A stretch of DNA of 64,000 nucleotides from Amycolatopsis suaedae (GTDB lineage Bacteria; Actinomycetota; Actinomycetes; Mycobacteriales; Pseudonocardiaceae): assembly GCF_004214935.1 (NCBI RefSeq), contig NZ_SFCC01000013.1:221081-285080 (forward strand). Reading direction: 5' to 3'. Below, piece after piece: positions 50,367 to 60,200 of the stretch (the first letter of the stretch is position 1; the number at the start of each line of letters is the position of its first letter). The notes below the pieces were generated by a model, which worked only from the letters and a program-made list of their open reading frames with translations, searched no databases and was not told the DNA's origin. A program made the translations under genes and the position numbers.

Positions 50367-51727
50367 ACCGCAGGCTGGTCGTCAGCTACATCGTGCTGGT
50401 CGCGGTGGCGATCGCGGCGTTCACCGTGCCGGTCGCCTTTGTGCTGGTCGACCAGCTCCGCGGCGACATCGAGGTCTCGGTGCGGCGTGAAGCCGACACC
50501 GCCGCGCTCCTGCTGGCCGGTGACGACGTCCCGTCCCGGCAGGCGCTGGCCCGGCTGGCCGAGGCCTACGACCGGGAAACCCCTGGCCGCCTCGACGCCC
50601 TGCTGGCCGGAGGTGCGGCGGCCACGCCGATGCCGCTGCCCCCGGCCGCCGATGACGACGCGTTCCGCCGGGCGCTGGCCGGGGAGGCGACCTCGGAATG
50701 GGGGACCGCCGAAGCGCTGGGCACCGAGGGGCTGGTGCTGACTCGCCCGGCACGCAACGACGCCGGTCAGGTGGTCGGCGCGATCCGGGTGAGCTACCCG
50801 TCGGCGCCGCTGAACGAACGCCAGGTGCAGATCTGGGGCTTCCGCGCCGTGCTCGCGGTGGCCGTGCTGATCGTCGCGGCCTTCCTCGGGGTGCTGCTGG
50901 CGCGGCGGCTGACGCGGCCGTTCCGCGAGCTGAACCGGATGGCGAACCGGCTGCGCGACGGCGATCTCACCGCCAGGGCGGAGGAGGCCGGGCCGAGCGA
51001 GACCCGCACGCTGGCCGCGACGTTGAACAAGGCCACCGAAACCATCGACACGCTGGTGCGCTCGCAGCGCGCGTTCATCGCCGACGCCTCCCACCAGCTG
51101 CGCACCCCGCTCACCGCACTGCGGTTGTCGCTGGACAACATCGCCGACGGCACGGACGACCCGATGGTGCGCGAGGACGTCGAGCTGGCCACCGCCGAGG
51201 TGGTGCGGATGAGCAGGCTGGTCAACGGCTTGCTGGCGCTGGCGAAAGCCGAAGCCGCGGTCGCCGCGTCCGAACCGGTCCGGCTCCGCGAGGTGGTGGC
51301 GGAGCGGTTCGACACCTGGCGCGGGGTGGCCGCGGAGCGGGGTGTCGAGCTGCGGGTCGAGCACACCGATCCGGGGATCGTCGCGCTGGCCACCGCCGGG
51401 CACCTGGACCAGGTGCTGGACAACGTGCTGTCCAACGCCATCGAGGTATCCCCTGACGGCGGCACGGTCACCGTGGCCACCCGCGCCCAGCGCGACCGCG
51501 CCGTGCTGGTGGTCACCGACGAGGGCCCCGGGATGTCCGAAAAGGACCGGAGCAGGGCGTTCGACCGGTTCTGGCGCGGCCAGGGGCTGACCGGCGCCGG
51601 CGGTTCGGGGCTGGGGCTGGCGATCGTGCGGCAGCTGGTCACCGACGACGGCGGCACCGTGGTGCTCGGAACCGCCGGCGCCGGTGGGCTGGTGGTGCGG
51701 ATCGAGCTACCCCTCGGGCATGGCTGA
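50363..51727 (+). CDS. Sensor histidine kinase
   Basis: 454 residues, ATG at 50363. Membrane helix about 5-30, periplasmic loop about 31-155, second helix (VLAVAVLIVAAFLGVLLA), HAMP, phospho-His in RAFIADASHQLRTPLTALRLSL, and HATPase (DNVLSNAIEVSP, DEGPGM, GSGLGLAIVRQL). It is the partner of the OmpR-type regulator. Its 3' end overlaps the convergent lipoprotein gene by 21 bases. Confidence 0.95.
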   Translation: MNRRLVVSYIVLVAVAIAAFTVPVAFVLVDQLRGDIEVSVRREADTAALLLAGDDVPSRQALARLAEAYDRETPGRLDALLAGGAAATPMPLPPAADDDAFRRALAGEATSEWGTAEALGTEGLVLTRPARNDAGQVVGAIRVSYPSAPLNERQVQIWGFRAVLAVAVLIVAAFLGVLLARRLTRPFRELNRMANRLRDGDLTARAEEAGPSETRTLAATLNKATETIDTLVRSQRAFIADASHQLRTPLTALRLSLDNIADGTDDPMVREDVELATAEVVRMSRLVNGLLALAKAEAAVAASEPVRLREVVAERFDTWRGVAAERGVELRVEHTDPGIVALATAGHLDQVLDNVLSNAIEVSPDGGTVTVATRAQRDRAVLVVTDEGPGMSEKDRSRAFDRFWRGQGLTGAGGSGLGLAIVRQLVTDDGGTVVLGTAGAGGLVVRIELPLGHG

Positions 51728-52195
51728 GGAGTGGTGGTTGACGATCAGCCACTTCCCGTCGATGCGCTCGTACACGTAGGTATAGCGGGCTTTGACCTGC
51801 GTGGGCTGGCCATTCTTGGTCAGGTCGAAGGTGTAGACGCCGGTGTTGATCGCGGTGTTGTCGTCGAGCACCCCGACGATCTCCTGGTTGATCGTGCCCT
51901 GGGGCTTGTCCTGGAGGAACTTGGTGAAGTAGTCGACGATTCCGGCCCGGTCCGAGCGCACCTGGTTGGACACGGTGGGCAACAACACCGCGTCGGGCGC
52001 GTAGAGGTCGGCGACCCGCTGCGGGTCACCGGTGGCCAGCGCGGTGTTCCAGGTGGTGAACAGCCCGGCGATTTCCTGCTCACTCGGCGACGCGGGGGCG
52101 GGGGCGGACGGGGCCGCGGCAGCCGAGCAGGCGGTGAGCGCGACGGCGGTCAGCGCCAGTCCGGCTCCAGCCAGTATGCGGTTCTTCGTTCGCAT
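51707..52195 (-). CDS. SnoaL/DUF4440-like lipoprotein
   Basis: 162 residues, ATG at 52195. The signal peptide ends at a lipobox ALTACS, so it is lipid-anchored outside the membrane. The mature domain (EQEIAGLFTTWNTALATGDPQRVADLYAPDAVLLPTVS ... YTYVYERIDGKWLIVNHHSSAMPEG) is a NTF2/SnoaL-like fold common to small enzymes and to calcium/calmodulin kinase association domains. It is convergent with the sensor kinase. Function unknown. Confidence 0.85.
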   Translation of the reverse strand: MRTKNRILAGAGLALTAVALTACSAAAAPSAPAPASPSEQEIAGLFTTWNTALATGDPQRVADLYAPDAVLLPTVSNQVRSDRAGIVDYFTKFLQDKPQGTINQEIVGVLDDNTAINTGVYTFDLTKNGQPTQVKARYTYVYERIDGKWLIVNHHSSAMPEG

Positions 52196-52305
52196 CGGTG
52201 ATCTCCTTGCCCTGTCGGGTGATTACACCGTCCACAATGAACACGGACGGTGCAGGAGCCGGACAGGAGAAGGACAGGAGAGAACCAAGAGTTCGCCAAG
52301 ACCTT

Positions 52306-52359
52306 TGATTGAGACTTCAATCACCTTGCCCAAGGTTGGCAAGGCTTGCCTTATAGGCT
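52306..52359 (+). promoter_or_regulatory. Promoter/operator region of the ABC-importer operon
   Basis: TGATTGA-GACT-TCAATCA (52306-52323) is a perfect dyad. GGCAAG-G-CTTGCC (52338-52350) is a second. The second, with AAGG...CCTTA around it, loosely resembles an IdeR/DmdR iron box. TAGGCT (52354-52359) could be the -10. Confidence 0.4.
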
Positions 52360-52422
52360 GCGCCCTGCCCCGCCGCCACCGAACCGGGCGGGTTGGACCC
52401 CTTGAGCAAGACAGGACTCATC

Positions 52423-53931
52423 GTGCGTTCGTCCCGTGGACTCGTTGCCGCCCTTGCCGTCGTGCCGCTGCTGGGCGGTTGTTTCGCCGCGGACGGCTCG
52501 GCCGGGGCGGAGACCGCGACCGGCAGGCTGCGGGTCGCGCTGGCAGTACCGCCGGTGCAGGCCTTGTCTCCCTACAGCAACGACGCCACCGCGCTGGGCA
52601 AGCTGTCGGTGGCCGAGGGCCTGACCGCGCTGGATCGCGACGGGGCCGCGGTGCCCGCACTGGCCACCTCCTGGACCCACCCGGACGCCACAACCTGGGT
52701 CTTCGAACTGCGCAAGGCGAAGTTCCACGACGGCACCGAGTTCACCGCCGACTCCGTCGTCGGCGCGCTCGAGCACGCCAACGCGGCCACCACCAAGCCC
52801 CGCGTGCTCAGCGACGTGTCGCTGACCGCGAAGGCCGACGACGCCGACACCGTCACGATCAACACGAAGACCCCTGACCCGGTGCTCCCGCTCAGGCTCG
52901 CCAGCCCCGCGCTGGGCATCTTCTCCGCGAAGGCCTACGCCCCGGACGGCACCGTCAACCCGGTCGGCACCGGAACCGGCCCCTTCAAAATCACCGGGCT
53001 CACCGGGAAAACCCAGGCGAGCCTGGACCGCTTCGACGACTACTGGGGAGGCAAGGCCAAGGCATCCGGCATCGACGTGACCTGGATCGCCGACGGCGCC
53101 GCCCGCACCAACTCCCTGCGGGCCGGCGAAGCCGACATCGCCGAGTGGATCCCGACCGCTCAGGCACCGCTGCTGGACGAGAACACCCGCCACGAGGTGC
53201 CCTCCGTGCGTGCCGACAGCCTGATCCTCAACACCGCCGACGGGATATTCACCGACCCGGCGCTGCGGGCGGCGGCACGCAGCGCGGTGGACGGCTCCGC
53301 CCTGGTCGGCTCGGTCTTCAGCGGCTACGCCGACGCCGGGCCGGGCCTGTTCGGACCGGCCATCCCCTGGGCGGCCGGCCAGCGCGCCGAGGTGAACGGA
53401 CGACCGCAGCCCGCGACCGTCGCCGAAACCCAGGCGAAAACGCAGGGCAAGGCCCTGCGCCTGGCCACCTACACCAACCGCGCCGAACTGCCCGAGGCCG
53501 CGACCGTCGTGCAACAGCAGCTGGAGCGAGCCGGTTTCACCGTGCAGCAGGACGTGCGCGAGTACACGCAGATGGAAGCCGACCTCCTCGCGGGCAAGTA
53601 CGACGCGCTGATCCTGTCCCGGGTCACCCTCCTCGACACCGGCGACGCGGTCGCCTACCTCGCCAGCGACTACGCCAGCAACGGCGCCTACAACATCGCC
53701 GGGCTCAAGGACCCCGCGGTCGACCAGGCCATCACCGCGGCCGCCGAAGAGGGCGACATCGCACTGCGGCGGCAGAAGATCATGCGCGCGGAGGCGGAGA
53801 TCCTGCGCACCGACGCCGTCGTCCCGCTGGTCCACGAGAAGGTCGTGCAAGGCATCAGCACCGGCGTGGAAGGCCTGCTGCTCGACCCGCGCGAGCGCTC
53901 GCTGATCAACCTCGACACCCACCGCAAGTAG
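52423..53931 (+). CDS. ABC importer substrate-binding lipoprotein (family 5)
   Basis: 502 residues from a GTG at 52423, chosen because AGGA lies six bases upstream; in-frame TTGs at 52393 and 52402 have no ribosome site. Lipobox VPLLGGC near residue 20. The family 5 pattern is present: SPYSNDATALGKLSVAEGLTALD, WVFELRKAKFHDGTEFTADSVVGALEH, TGPFKI, YWGGK. Such proteins carry peptides, nickel or metallophores. The metal-box-like dyad upstream favours a metallophore, but this is inference. It overlaps the permease start by one base. Confidence 0.92.
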   Translation: MRSSRGLVAALAVVPLLGGCFAADGSAGAETATGRLRVALAVPPVQALSPYSNDATALGKLSVAEGLTALDRDGAAVPALATSWTHPDATTWVFELRKAKFHDGTEFTADSVVGALEHANAATTKPRVLSDVSLTAKADDADTVTINTKTPDPVLPLRLASPALGIFSAKAYAPDGTVNPVGTGTGPFKITGLTGKTQASLDRFDDYWGGKAKASGIDVTWIADGAARTNSLRAGEADIAEWIPTAQAPLLDENTRHEVPSVRADSLILNTADGIFTDPALRAAARSAVDGSALVGSVFSGYADAGPGLFGPAIPWAAGQRAEVNGRPQPATVAETQAKTQGKALRLATYTNRAELPEAATVVQQQLERAGFTVQQDVREYTQMEADLLAGKYDALILSRVTLLDTGDAVAYLASDYASNGAYNIAGLKDPAVDQAITAAAEEGDIALRRQKIMRAEAEILRTDAVVPLVHEKVVQGISTGVEGLLLDPRERSLINLDTHRK

Positions 53932-55667
53932 TGCCGGGCACACCCCGGTGGCACGCGGGCGCGGGCCGCCTCGCCGCCGGAGGCACCCTGGTCGCGGCCG
54001 TCGCGCTCCTGCCGTGGCTGTCCGGGACCGACCCCGCGCTGACGGTCCTGCGTGCCCGCTCCGCCGACCAGGCCCCCACGCCCGAACAGCTGACCACGGT
54101 CCGCGAGGAGCTGGGCCTGGACCAGGGGCCGCTCCCCCATCTCCTGCACTGGCTCGGCGGGCTGCCCCGCGGCGACGCGGGCACGTCCTGGGTGTCGGGC
54201 ACCCCGGTCCTACCCGAGGTGCTCAACGCCCTGGGCGTCTCCGTCACGCTGATGCTCGCCACGCTCGTGGTCACCATCGCCGTGGCCGCGCTGGTCAGCG
54301 CCCGCACCCTGCACCTCGGCACCAGGCGGCTGCTGCACGAGCACCGCACCGGCACGGTCGCCGCGCCGGTCGCCGCGCTGCCCAAGTTCCTGCTCGCGTC
54401 ACTGCTCTCCACCGTGTTCGGCGTGTGGCTGGGCTGGTTCCCGCCCGGCGGCTGGACCGGGCCAGCGTCCATGGTGCTGCCCGCGCTCGCCCTCGGGGTG
54501 CCCTCCGGGGCGATCATCGGCGGCCTGCTCGACCACGCCCTGCCCGCCACCTTCGGCGAACCGTGGGTCAGGACCTGGCACGCCGCCGGCTTCCGGCCGG
54601 GCCGGATCGCCCGGCCCGCGCTGCGCCGCGCACTGGCCGGCGTGCTCCCCCAGCTCGTGCCCAGCGTGGTCAGCCTCGTCGGCGGCGCGGTCGCGGTGGA
54701 GAAGATCTTCAACATCCCGGGGCTCGGCCGGCTCGCCCTGGACTCGGCACTGGCCCAGGACCTCCCGCTGCTGCAGACCGCGACCCTGCTGCTGGCCCTG
54801 CTCGGCGTCGCCGCCGGTCTGCTCATCAAGGCCCTCCGCCGCGGCCTGCTCGGCCCGGCACTGCGCGACGGCGAGCTGGCCGCCGCACCGGCACTCCGGC
54901 ACCATCGCTCCACCGGCCGGCTGCTCGGCGGCTGCGCGGTCGCCCTGCTGACGATCGTCTTCATCGGACTGCTCCGGGATCCGTTGCAAGTGGACACCGC
55001 GGCACGCCTGGTACCGCCCTCGGTCGCGCACCCGCTGGGCACGGACGCACTCGGCCGCGACATGCTGGCCCGGCTGGGCCACGGCGCCCTGCGCACGGCA
55101 GGCGTCGCGTTCGCCGTGACCGCGGTCAGCGTCGTTCTCGGGATACTGCTCGGCATGGCGGGCCAGGCCGGGGCCGGACTGACCGAGGTGATGTCGACCC
55201 TGCCCGCCGTGCTGACCGGGTTGCTGACGACCGCCGTGACCGGGCCGTCGGTCTGGGGTGCCGCGTGCGCGGTGTGCCTGGTCGGCTGGACGCCCTACGC
55301 CGCCCAGACCGCGGCACTGCTAGAACAGGAACGGGCCACCGGCTATCTGCAGGCCTCGATCTCGTTCGGCGCCGGCCCGGCACACCTGCTCCGCCACCAT
55401 CTGCTGCCCGCGATCCTGCCCGCCGTGGTGCGCAACGCGCTCCTGCGCCTGCCCACCACCGTCCTCGTGCTGGCCTCCCTCGGCTTCCTCGGCCTCGGCG
55501 AACAACCACCCACCCCGGAATGGGGGCGCCTCCTCTCGGAGAACCAGCCCTATCTCGAACTGGCGCCGTGGGCGACACTCGGGCCAGCCGGCGCGCTCAT
55601 CCTGCTCTCCGTGCTCGCCGCAGCCGCTTCGCCCACTCGCTGGAAGACCGATCGGCGCGAGCGGTGA
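53931..55667 (+). CDS. Fused double permease of an ABC importer (DppB-DppC fusion)
   Basis: 578 residues from a GTG at 53931 whose G is the last base of the binding-protein stop. The first half (about 70-300) is a DppB-like permease (SVTLMLATLVVTIAVAALV, EKIFNIPGLGRLALDSALAQDLPLLQT). The second half (about 335-575) is DppC-like (HPLGTDALGRDMLARLGHGALRTAGVAF, SFGAGPAHLLRHHLLPAILP, FLGLGEQPPTPEWG). A single polypeptide thus supplies both membrane subunits. No ATPase gene follows; the operon ends 114 bases before the right att-like repeat, so the ATPases are missing or elsewhere. Confidence 0.92.
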   Translation: MPGTPRWHAGAGRLAAGGTLVAAVALLPWLSGTDPALTVLRARSADQAPTPEQLTTVREELGLDQGPLPHLLHWLGGLPRGDAGTSWVSGTPVLPEVLNALGVSVTLMLATLVVTIAVAALVSARTLHLGTRRLLHEHRTGTVAAPVAALPKFLLASLLSTVFGVWLGWFPPGGWTGPASMVLPALALGVPSGAIIGGLLDHALPATFGEPWVRTWHAAGFRPGRIARPALRRALAGVLPQLVPSVVSLVGGAVAVEKIFNIPGLGRLALDSALAQDLPLLQTATLLLALLGVAAGLLIKALRRGLLGPALRDGELAAAPALRHHRSTGRLLGGCAVALLTIVFIGLLRDPLQVDTAARLVPPSVAHPLGTDALGRDMLARLGHGALRTAGVAFAVTAVSVVLGILLGMAGQAGAGLTEVMSTLPAVLTGLLTTAVTGPSVWGAACAVCLVGWTPYAAQTAALLEQERATGYLQASISFGAGPAHLLRHHLLPAILPAVVRNALLRLPTTVLVLASLGFLGLGEQPPTPEWGRLLSENQPYLELAPWATLGPAGALILLSVLAAAASPTRWKTDRRER

Positions 55668-55780
55668 CGATGTACTGCTGCGGCTGGCTCGCCGCTTCGA
55701 GGCTCCGCGTTCGGTCCAGTTCGTCACCGCGCTGCCTCGGGCCTCCGCCGATGCGTCCGCTCATCCAGCGCAGCTTTGTC

Positions 55781-56010
55781 CGGGCACCATTCATGCACCC
55801 CTCAGGCCCTTGGCCGCACTCCTGAAAGGGTTCTGACCAGGGAAGATGCTCCCCCGATTGGACTCGAACCAATAACCTGCCGGTTAACTGGTCTGAGTCC
55901 AATCTCATCGAGGTCATTCGGTCTAGCTGGGGTTTTCGCAGACACAAACGCGCTCGGTCGACGTCGACCGCCTGATTCGACGGAGTTTCTGCACCATAAA
56001 TGCACCCTCG
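55781..56010 (-). repeat. attachment-site-like direct repeat, copy B (tRNA-Asn 3' half plus arms)
   Basis: Same structure as 45391-45615. The minus strand shows GTTAACCGGC, AGGTT, ATTGG-TTCGAGT-CCAAT and a full-length acceptor strand CGGGGGA, G, then CATC. GCAC-N5-ATGCACCCCTC (55784-55803) and CTGCACCATAAATGCACCCT (55990-56009) flank it as arm-like sites. ATTGGACTC also appears inverted 5' of the anticodon part, giving a large dyad. The remainder of 55668-56187 holds only the start region of the pentapeptide gene. Confidence 0.7.
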
Positions 56011-56187
56011 TAGCTGATCTTGCCGCGAAGAAACTCGAGGCGCTCCGAGCTAACCCGTATCACCTACTCTCAGCATGGGTTCGTACCCCTGACCTGGTAC
56101 GACTCCCACCACAGCGGGTCCGGCAGGTAGTCCGTTGTCGGCGAGCCGGTGCCCGCTGTCCGGGCAAGCCTGTAGTGGAATGGCTAC

Positions 56188-57213
56188 ATGCTGAGTGTGT
56201 GGGTGCGGCGGGCGGTCGTGACAGTGCTGGCCGGCGGCGGCTTCTTGGGCTTCGTGTGGCTGCTGCTGGGACCGGTGTCAACGTCGATTGCCGGGCAGTG
56301 GGTCGGTCCGGTGTCGGCGGCCGAGCGGCTCGCGGCGGTCGGGTCCGTGCGCGGCCTCTGCGTTCAACTGGTCCTGGTGGTCGGCGGCCTGGTGACCGCG
56401 TCCGTCGCCGTGCGGCGATATTTCGTGGATCGGGACAAGCAGCGGCTGGAGGAGGATAAGCACGTCACGGACCGGTTGAACAACGCCATCGGGCACCTGG
56501 GGTCGGAGGACGAGACAGTTCGGGCCGGCGGGATACGTACGCTGGCCAGGATCATGGCCGACTCACCGCGCGACCACAGGCCGGTCGTCGACACACTCGC
56601 CGGCGCGTTGCGTGGCTGGTCTGCCCGGTCGCGGCAGGAGAACCGGCTCCCCGACGACGTGGCGGCAGCACTGATGGCCTTACGAACGCGACCGTCCCGC
56701 CCTGAGGACGGCCTGCTGGACCTCGCCGGAGTTCGTCTGAACGGGGCGAACCTGGCGCAGGCGCGGCTGGTCGCCGCGGATTTGTCCGGAGCGACGCTCG
56801 ATGACGCCGATCTGCGGAGGGCCGACCTGACCGATGCCTCGCTGAGCGGTACCCGCATGACCCGGGCACGGCTGACGAATACCCTGCTTCGTGGTGCCGA
56901 CGCCGAGGAGGCCGACTTCGCACTGGCCGATTTGACCGAGACAGATATGGCGGGCGCGAAGCTGATCAATGTCTTCGCCGAGCAGGCCAAACTCGGCAAG
57001 GCGAACCTGTCCGGCGCCTGTCTGCGGCGCGCGCGGTTACGCGGGGCGATCATGACCGGAGTCAGGTTGGACGGCGCGGACCTTGCCGAGGCCGACCTGC
57101 GCGGCGTGGACCTTCGTGACGCGACCGGTCTCACCGCCGCGATGCTCGCCGAGGCGGTGACCGACCGGGATACCCAGCTACCGGACTCGGTCGGGGGAGC
57201 CGACCGGTCGTGA
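56188..57213 (+). CDS. Pentapeptide-repeat membrane protein
   Basis: 341 residues, ATG at 56188. Two N-terminal membrane helices (about 8-28 and 55-75), a charged linker (YFVDRDKQRLEEDKHVTDRLNNAIGHLGSEDETVRAGGIRTLARIM) and a pentapeptide-repeat beta helix about 175-315 (LNGANLAQARLVAADLSGATLDDADLRRADLTDASLSG). The linker plus repeats is a common actinobacterial arrangement. Its TGA overlaps the GTG of the giant glycosyltransferase, so it is likely a membrane anchor or partner for that enzyme. The exact role is unknown. Confidence 0.9.
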   Translation: MLSVWVRRAVVTVLAGGGFLGFVWLLLGPVSTSIAGQWVGPVSAAERLAAVGSVRGLCVQLVLVVGGLVTASVAVRRYFVDRDKQRLEEDKHVTDRLNNAIGHLGSEDETVRAGGIRTLARIMADSPRDHRPVVDTLAGALRGWSARSRQENRLPDDVAAALMALRTRPSRPEDGLLDLAGVRLNGANLAQARLVAADLSGATLDDADLRRADLTDASLSGTRMTRARLTNTLLRGADAEEADFALADLTETDMAGAKLINVFAEQAKLGKANLSGACLRRARLRGAIMTGVRLDGADLAEADLRGVDLRDATGLTAAMLAEAVTDRDTQLPDSVGGADRS

Positions 57214-60200
57214 CATCGCGCCCCACGGTCGTGGTGGCGATCCACGACGGCTTCTACGGCTGTGGCACCGGCGCTGGCTACGCCAACCTCGGCTTCCTGG
57301 AAGCACTCATCCTTCTCCTGCCGCGGAACGTCCGGCTGGTGGTGATGCCGGTCTGGCTCAGCGAAGCAGGAGCGGAGCGGCACCCGGAGTGGCACGCTGA
57401 AGCACGGCTCTTGCTGGACGGGGTGGATGCCGACGTACTGCCGGTCGACAACGGCACGGCAGGCCAGGACCGCTGGGGCGGGCTGGCACATTTCCGCGTG
57501 CTCTGCGCCCACACTGCCCGACGCCTCCGCGAGGAGGTCCTGCCGACGGCCGGCCCGCTGCTGGTGATCGCGTTCGACATCCCGTTCTGTGGGCTGCCGG
57601 CGGAACTACCTCCAGACGTACGGGCACGGACGGTTCTCGTGCCCCGGTCGAGCGGGATCTTGCACACCCCGTGGGACCGCCCTCGGATCGGCTGGGAGAA
57701 GGCGAGCCTGCACGCCGCTATCGCCGGCGGCACACGGATCGGTGCCGTCTCCGACTACATGGACACGCACCTGCGCGCGGCCTACGGCGTACCTCGACGT
57801 GCGATGGTGCCGTTACGAGACGGCCTGTCACACCGAGAATGGCAGCGATACCGGCAGCGCGGGCGCTCCCCCGCGTTCACGAATTTGCCCGCGGAATTCT
57901 TGCTGGCGATGGGACGCGCCCAGCCCTACAAAGGCTTCGACGATCTACTCGACGCACTGGCCCTGCTTCGGGCCGAGAACACGCCGGTACCGTCCCTGGT
58001 GCTGGCAGCGAGCGACGAGTCCGCCACGATCACCGACTACCAGCAGAAACTCGAGGATCGGCTGCGCGAGTTGGACATCCCGGCGACGATGCTGCACAGG
58101 TTCAGTCCCCGCGTGGCCGACCTCCTGGGACATCCGGGATTGCGTGGCGTTGTCGTGCCGTCGCGGGTGGAACCGTTCGGCCGGATCCCGCTCGAGGCGT
58201 TCGCCGCCGGCGCGGCACCGGTGGTCGCCACCACCGCCGGCGGACTGGCGGAGCAGGTCACTGACGGCGTGACCGGCTTCCAGTGCGCACCTGACTCGCC
58301 GGTACACCTGGCCGACGCGATCCGCCGCGCACTGGCGCTCGACGACACAGGACGGACGCGGATGCGCCGGCTCGGTTTTCACCGCGCGGTGCGCACACAC
58401 GACCAGGTCGACACGGTCCGTTGCTTCCTGGCTCACGCCGCGCCTTGGCTGGACCTGCCCGATCCCGACGATCGGCTACGGTTGCTGGGCAGCACCGCAC
58501 CGCCTCGTCCCGCAGGGAGTCCCGTGTCCACCGTGCCCCCGGTCAAGGTCCCGATCGGCCTTCAGGCCCGGCACTGGAACACCATCCAACCGCAGCGCCT
58601 GGTCCTCGTCGTCGCGCACCACGTGACCTCGTTGCTGCGGCTGCTGGACGTCGTGACGGTGTTCGACTCCGATCCCCGGGTGCAGGTGTTGTTCAGCTGG
58701 AACGGTTCCGACCCCTTCCGGCACGGACTGCACTCGTTCCTCGACCAGCTGGGCGTGGTGACCATCCCCTGGCATCAGGCGATCGACACCCGATTCGATC
58801 TCGCCATCGCCGCCAACTTCGGCGGCCTCACCGAGCTGAATGCCCCGATCGTGATCTTGCCCCATGGCGCTGGATACGCTAAATACTCGCCCGGAACCCG
58901 GAACCCGGAACCCGGAACCCGGAACCCGGAACCCGGAACCCGGAACCCGGAACCCGGAACCCGGAACCCGTTCGGGTTCGGGCCGGAGTGGCTGCTCTAC
59001 GACGGGCGTCCTGTCGCCGACTCGCTCGTGCTGTCCCACGACGACCAGCTTTTGTTGCTGCGTAAGGCCACACCGGCCGCGCTGCCGACCGCGGTCATCG
59101 CGGGTGATCCCTGTTTCGATCGCATGCTGCGCAGCGCGCATCTGCGGGACAGCTACCGGGCGGCCCTGGGAGTGCAGCCGGGTCAGAAGCTGATCACGAT
59201 CACCAGCACTTGGTCGACGAGGTCGCTGCTGGGCAGCTGGCCGTCGTTGTTCCGTGAGACCCTGGCCGGCCTAGATGCCGAGACCTACCGGGTCTGCGCG
59301 CTGCTGCACCCGAACATCTGGCATGGCCACGGCCCCTGGCAGGTACACACCTGGCTTGCCGACTGCGTCCGTGCAGGCCTGATCGTGGTTCCACCGACCG
59401 AGGGCTGGCAGGCGCCGCTCATCGCCGCCGACCTGATCCTGGGCGATCACGGCGCGACCACCTGCTACGGCGCGGCAGTCGGCACCAAGGTCGTGCTCGC
59501 CGCATTCCCGGACACCGACGTGGTTCCCGGTTCCGCGGCCGGCGTGCTCGGCGACACGGCGGACCGGCTGCACCGGCACGCGCCCCTGAACACCCAGATA
59601 GCCAACGCGCTGGCGGGTGATCCCGTCGCCGGTGATCGGGTCGCTGCGGTGCTGAGCTCGTGCCCCGGCGAGACTGCCACCCGGTTGAGGGCGCTGTTCT
59701 ACCGCCACCTGCGCTTGGACGAACCGTCCGGCGCCGCCCTCGTGCCACCGATCGCGCCAGATGTGATCGCCGTGCCCCCACGGCAGCAGGCCACCGCTGA
59801 CCACGTCGTCTGCACGATCAGAACCGATGACGTCGAAGCCGCCCGCTACCCGGCGGAGATCACCGGTACCGGCGCGATCGAGGCGCAGTGGGACACGGGC
59901 TGCCTGGTTGTCCACGAAGACCACGCCCAGCAGGAGCTGGTCACCAAGGCGGCCGTGGTTCTCGTCTCGGGAGATTCGGACCTCACCCAGGCGCGCCGAC
60001 GTCACCCTGCCGCAACCCTGCTGGCCACCGCCGCTCCAGGAGACTGCGAGATCCTGGTCCGGGACCGCTGGCGAGTGAGGCTGCGCACCGACACCCCCGC
60101 CCTGGCCGCGGCCGTCGTCCACACCTGGCTCGCGACCCGCGGTGACCTCGACACGTTGCCGGCCCGGTTCACGGTCACCACCGGCAGCAGAGTGCTCCTT

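Noticed and set aside
55776..56459. 227-residue plus-strand frame
   Set aside because: It runs through the att-like repeat and then out of frame over the pentapeptide gene.
58890..58970. CRISPR array
   Set aside because: The seven-base units follow each other without spacers and lie inside a coding sequence.
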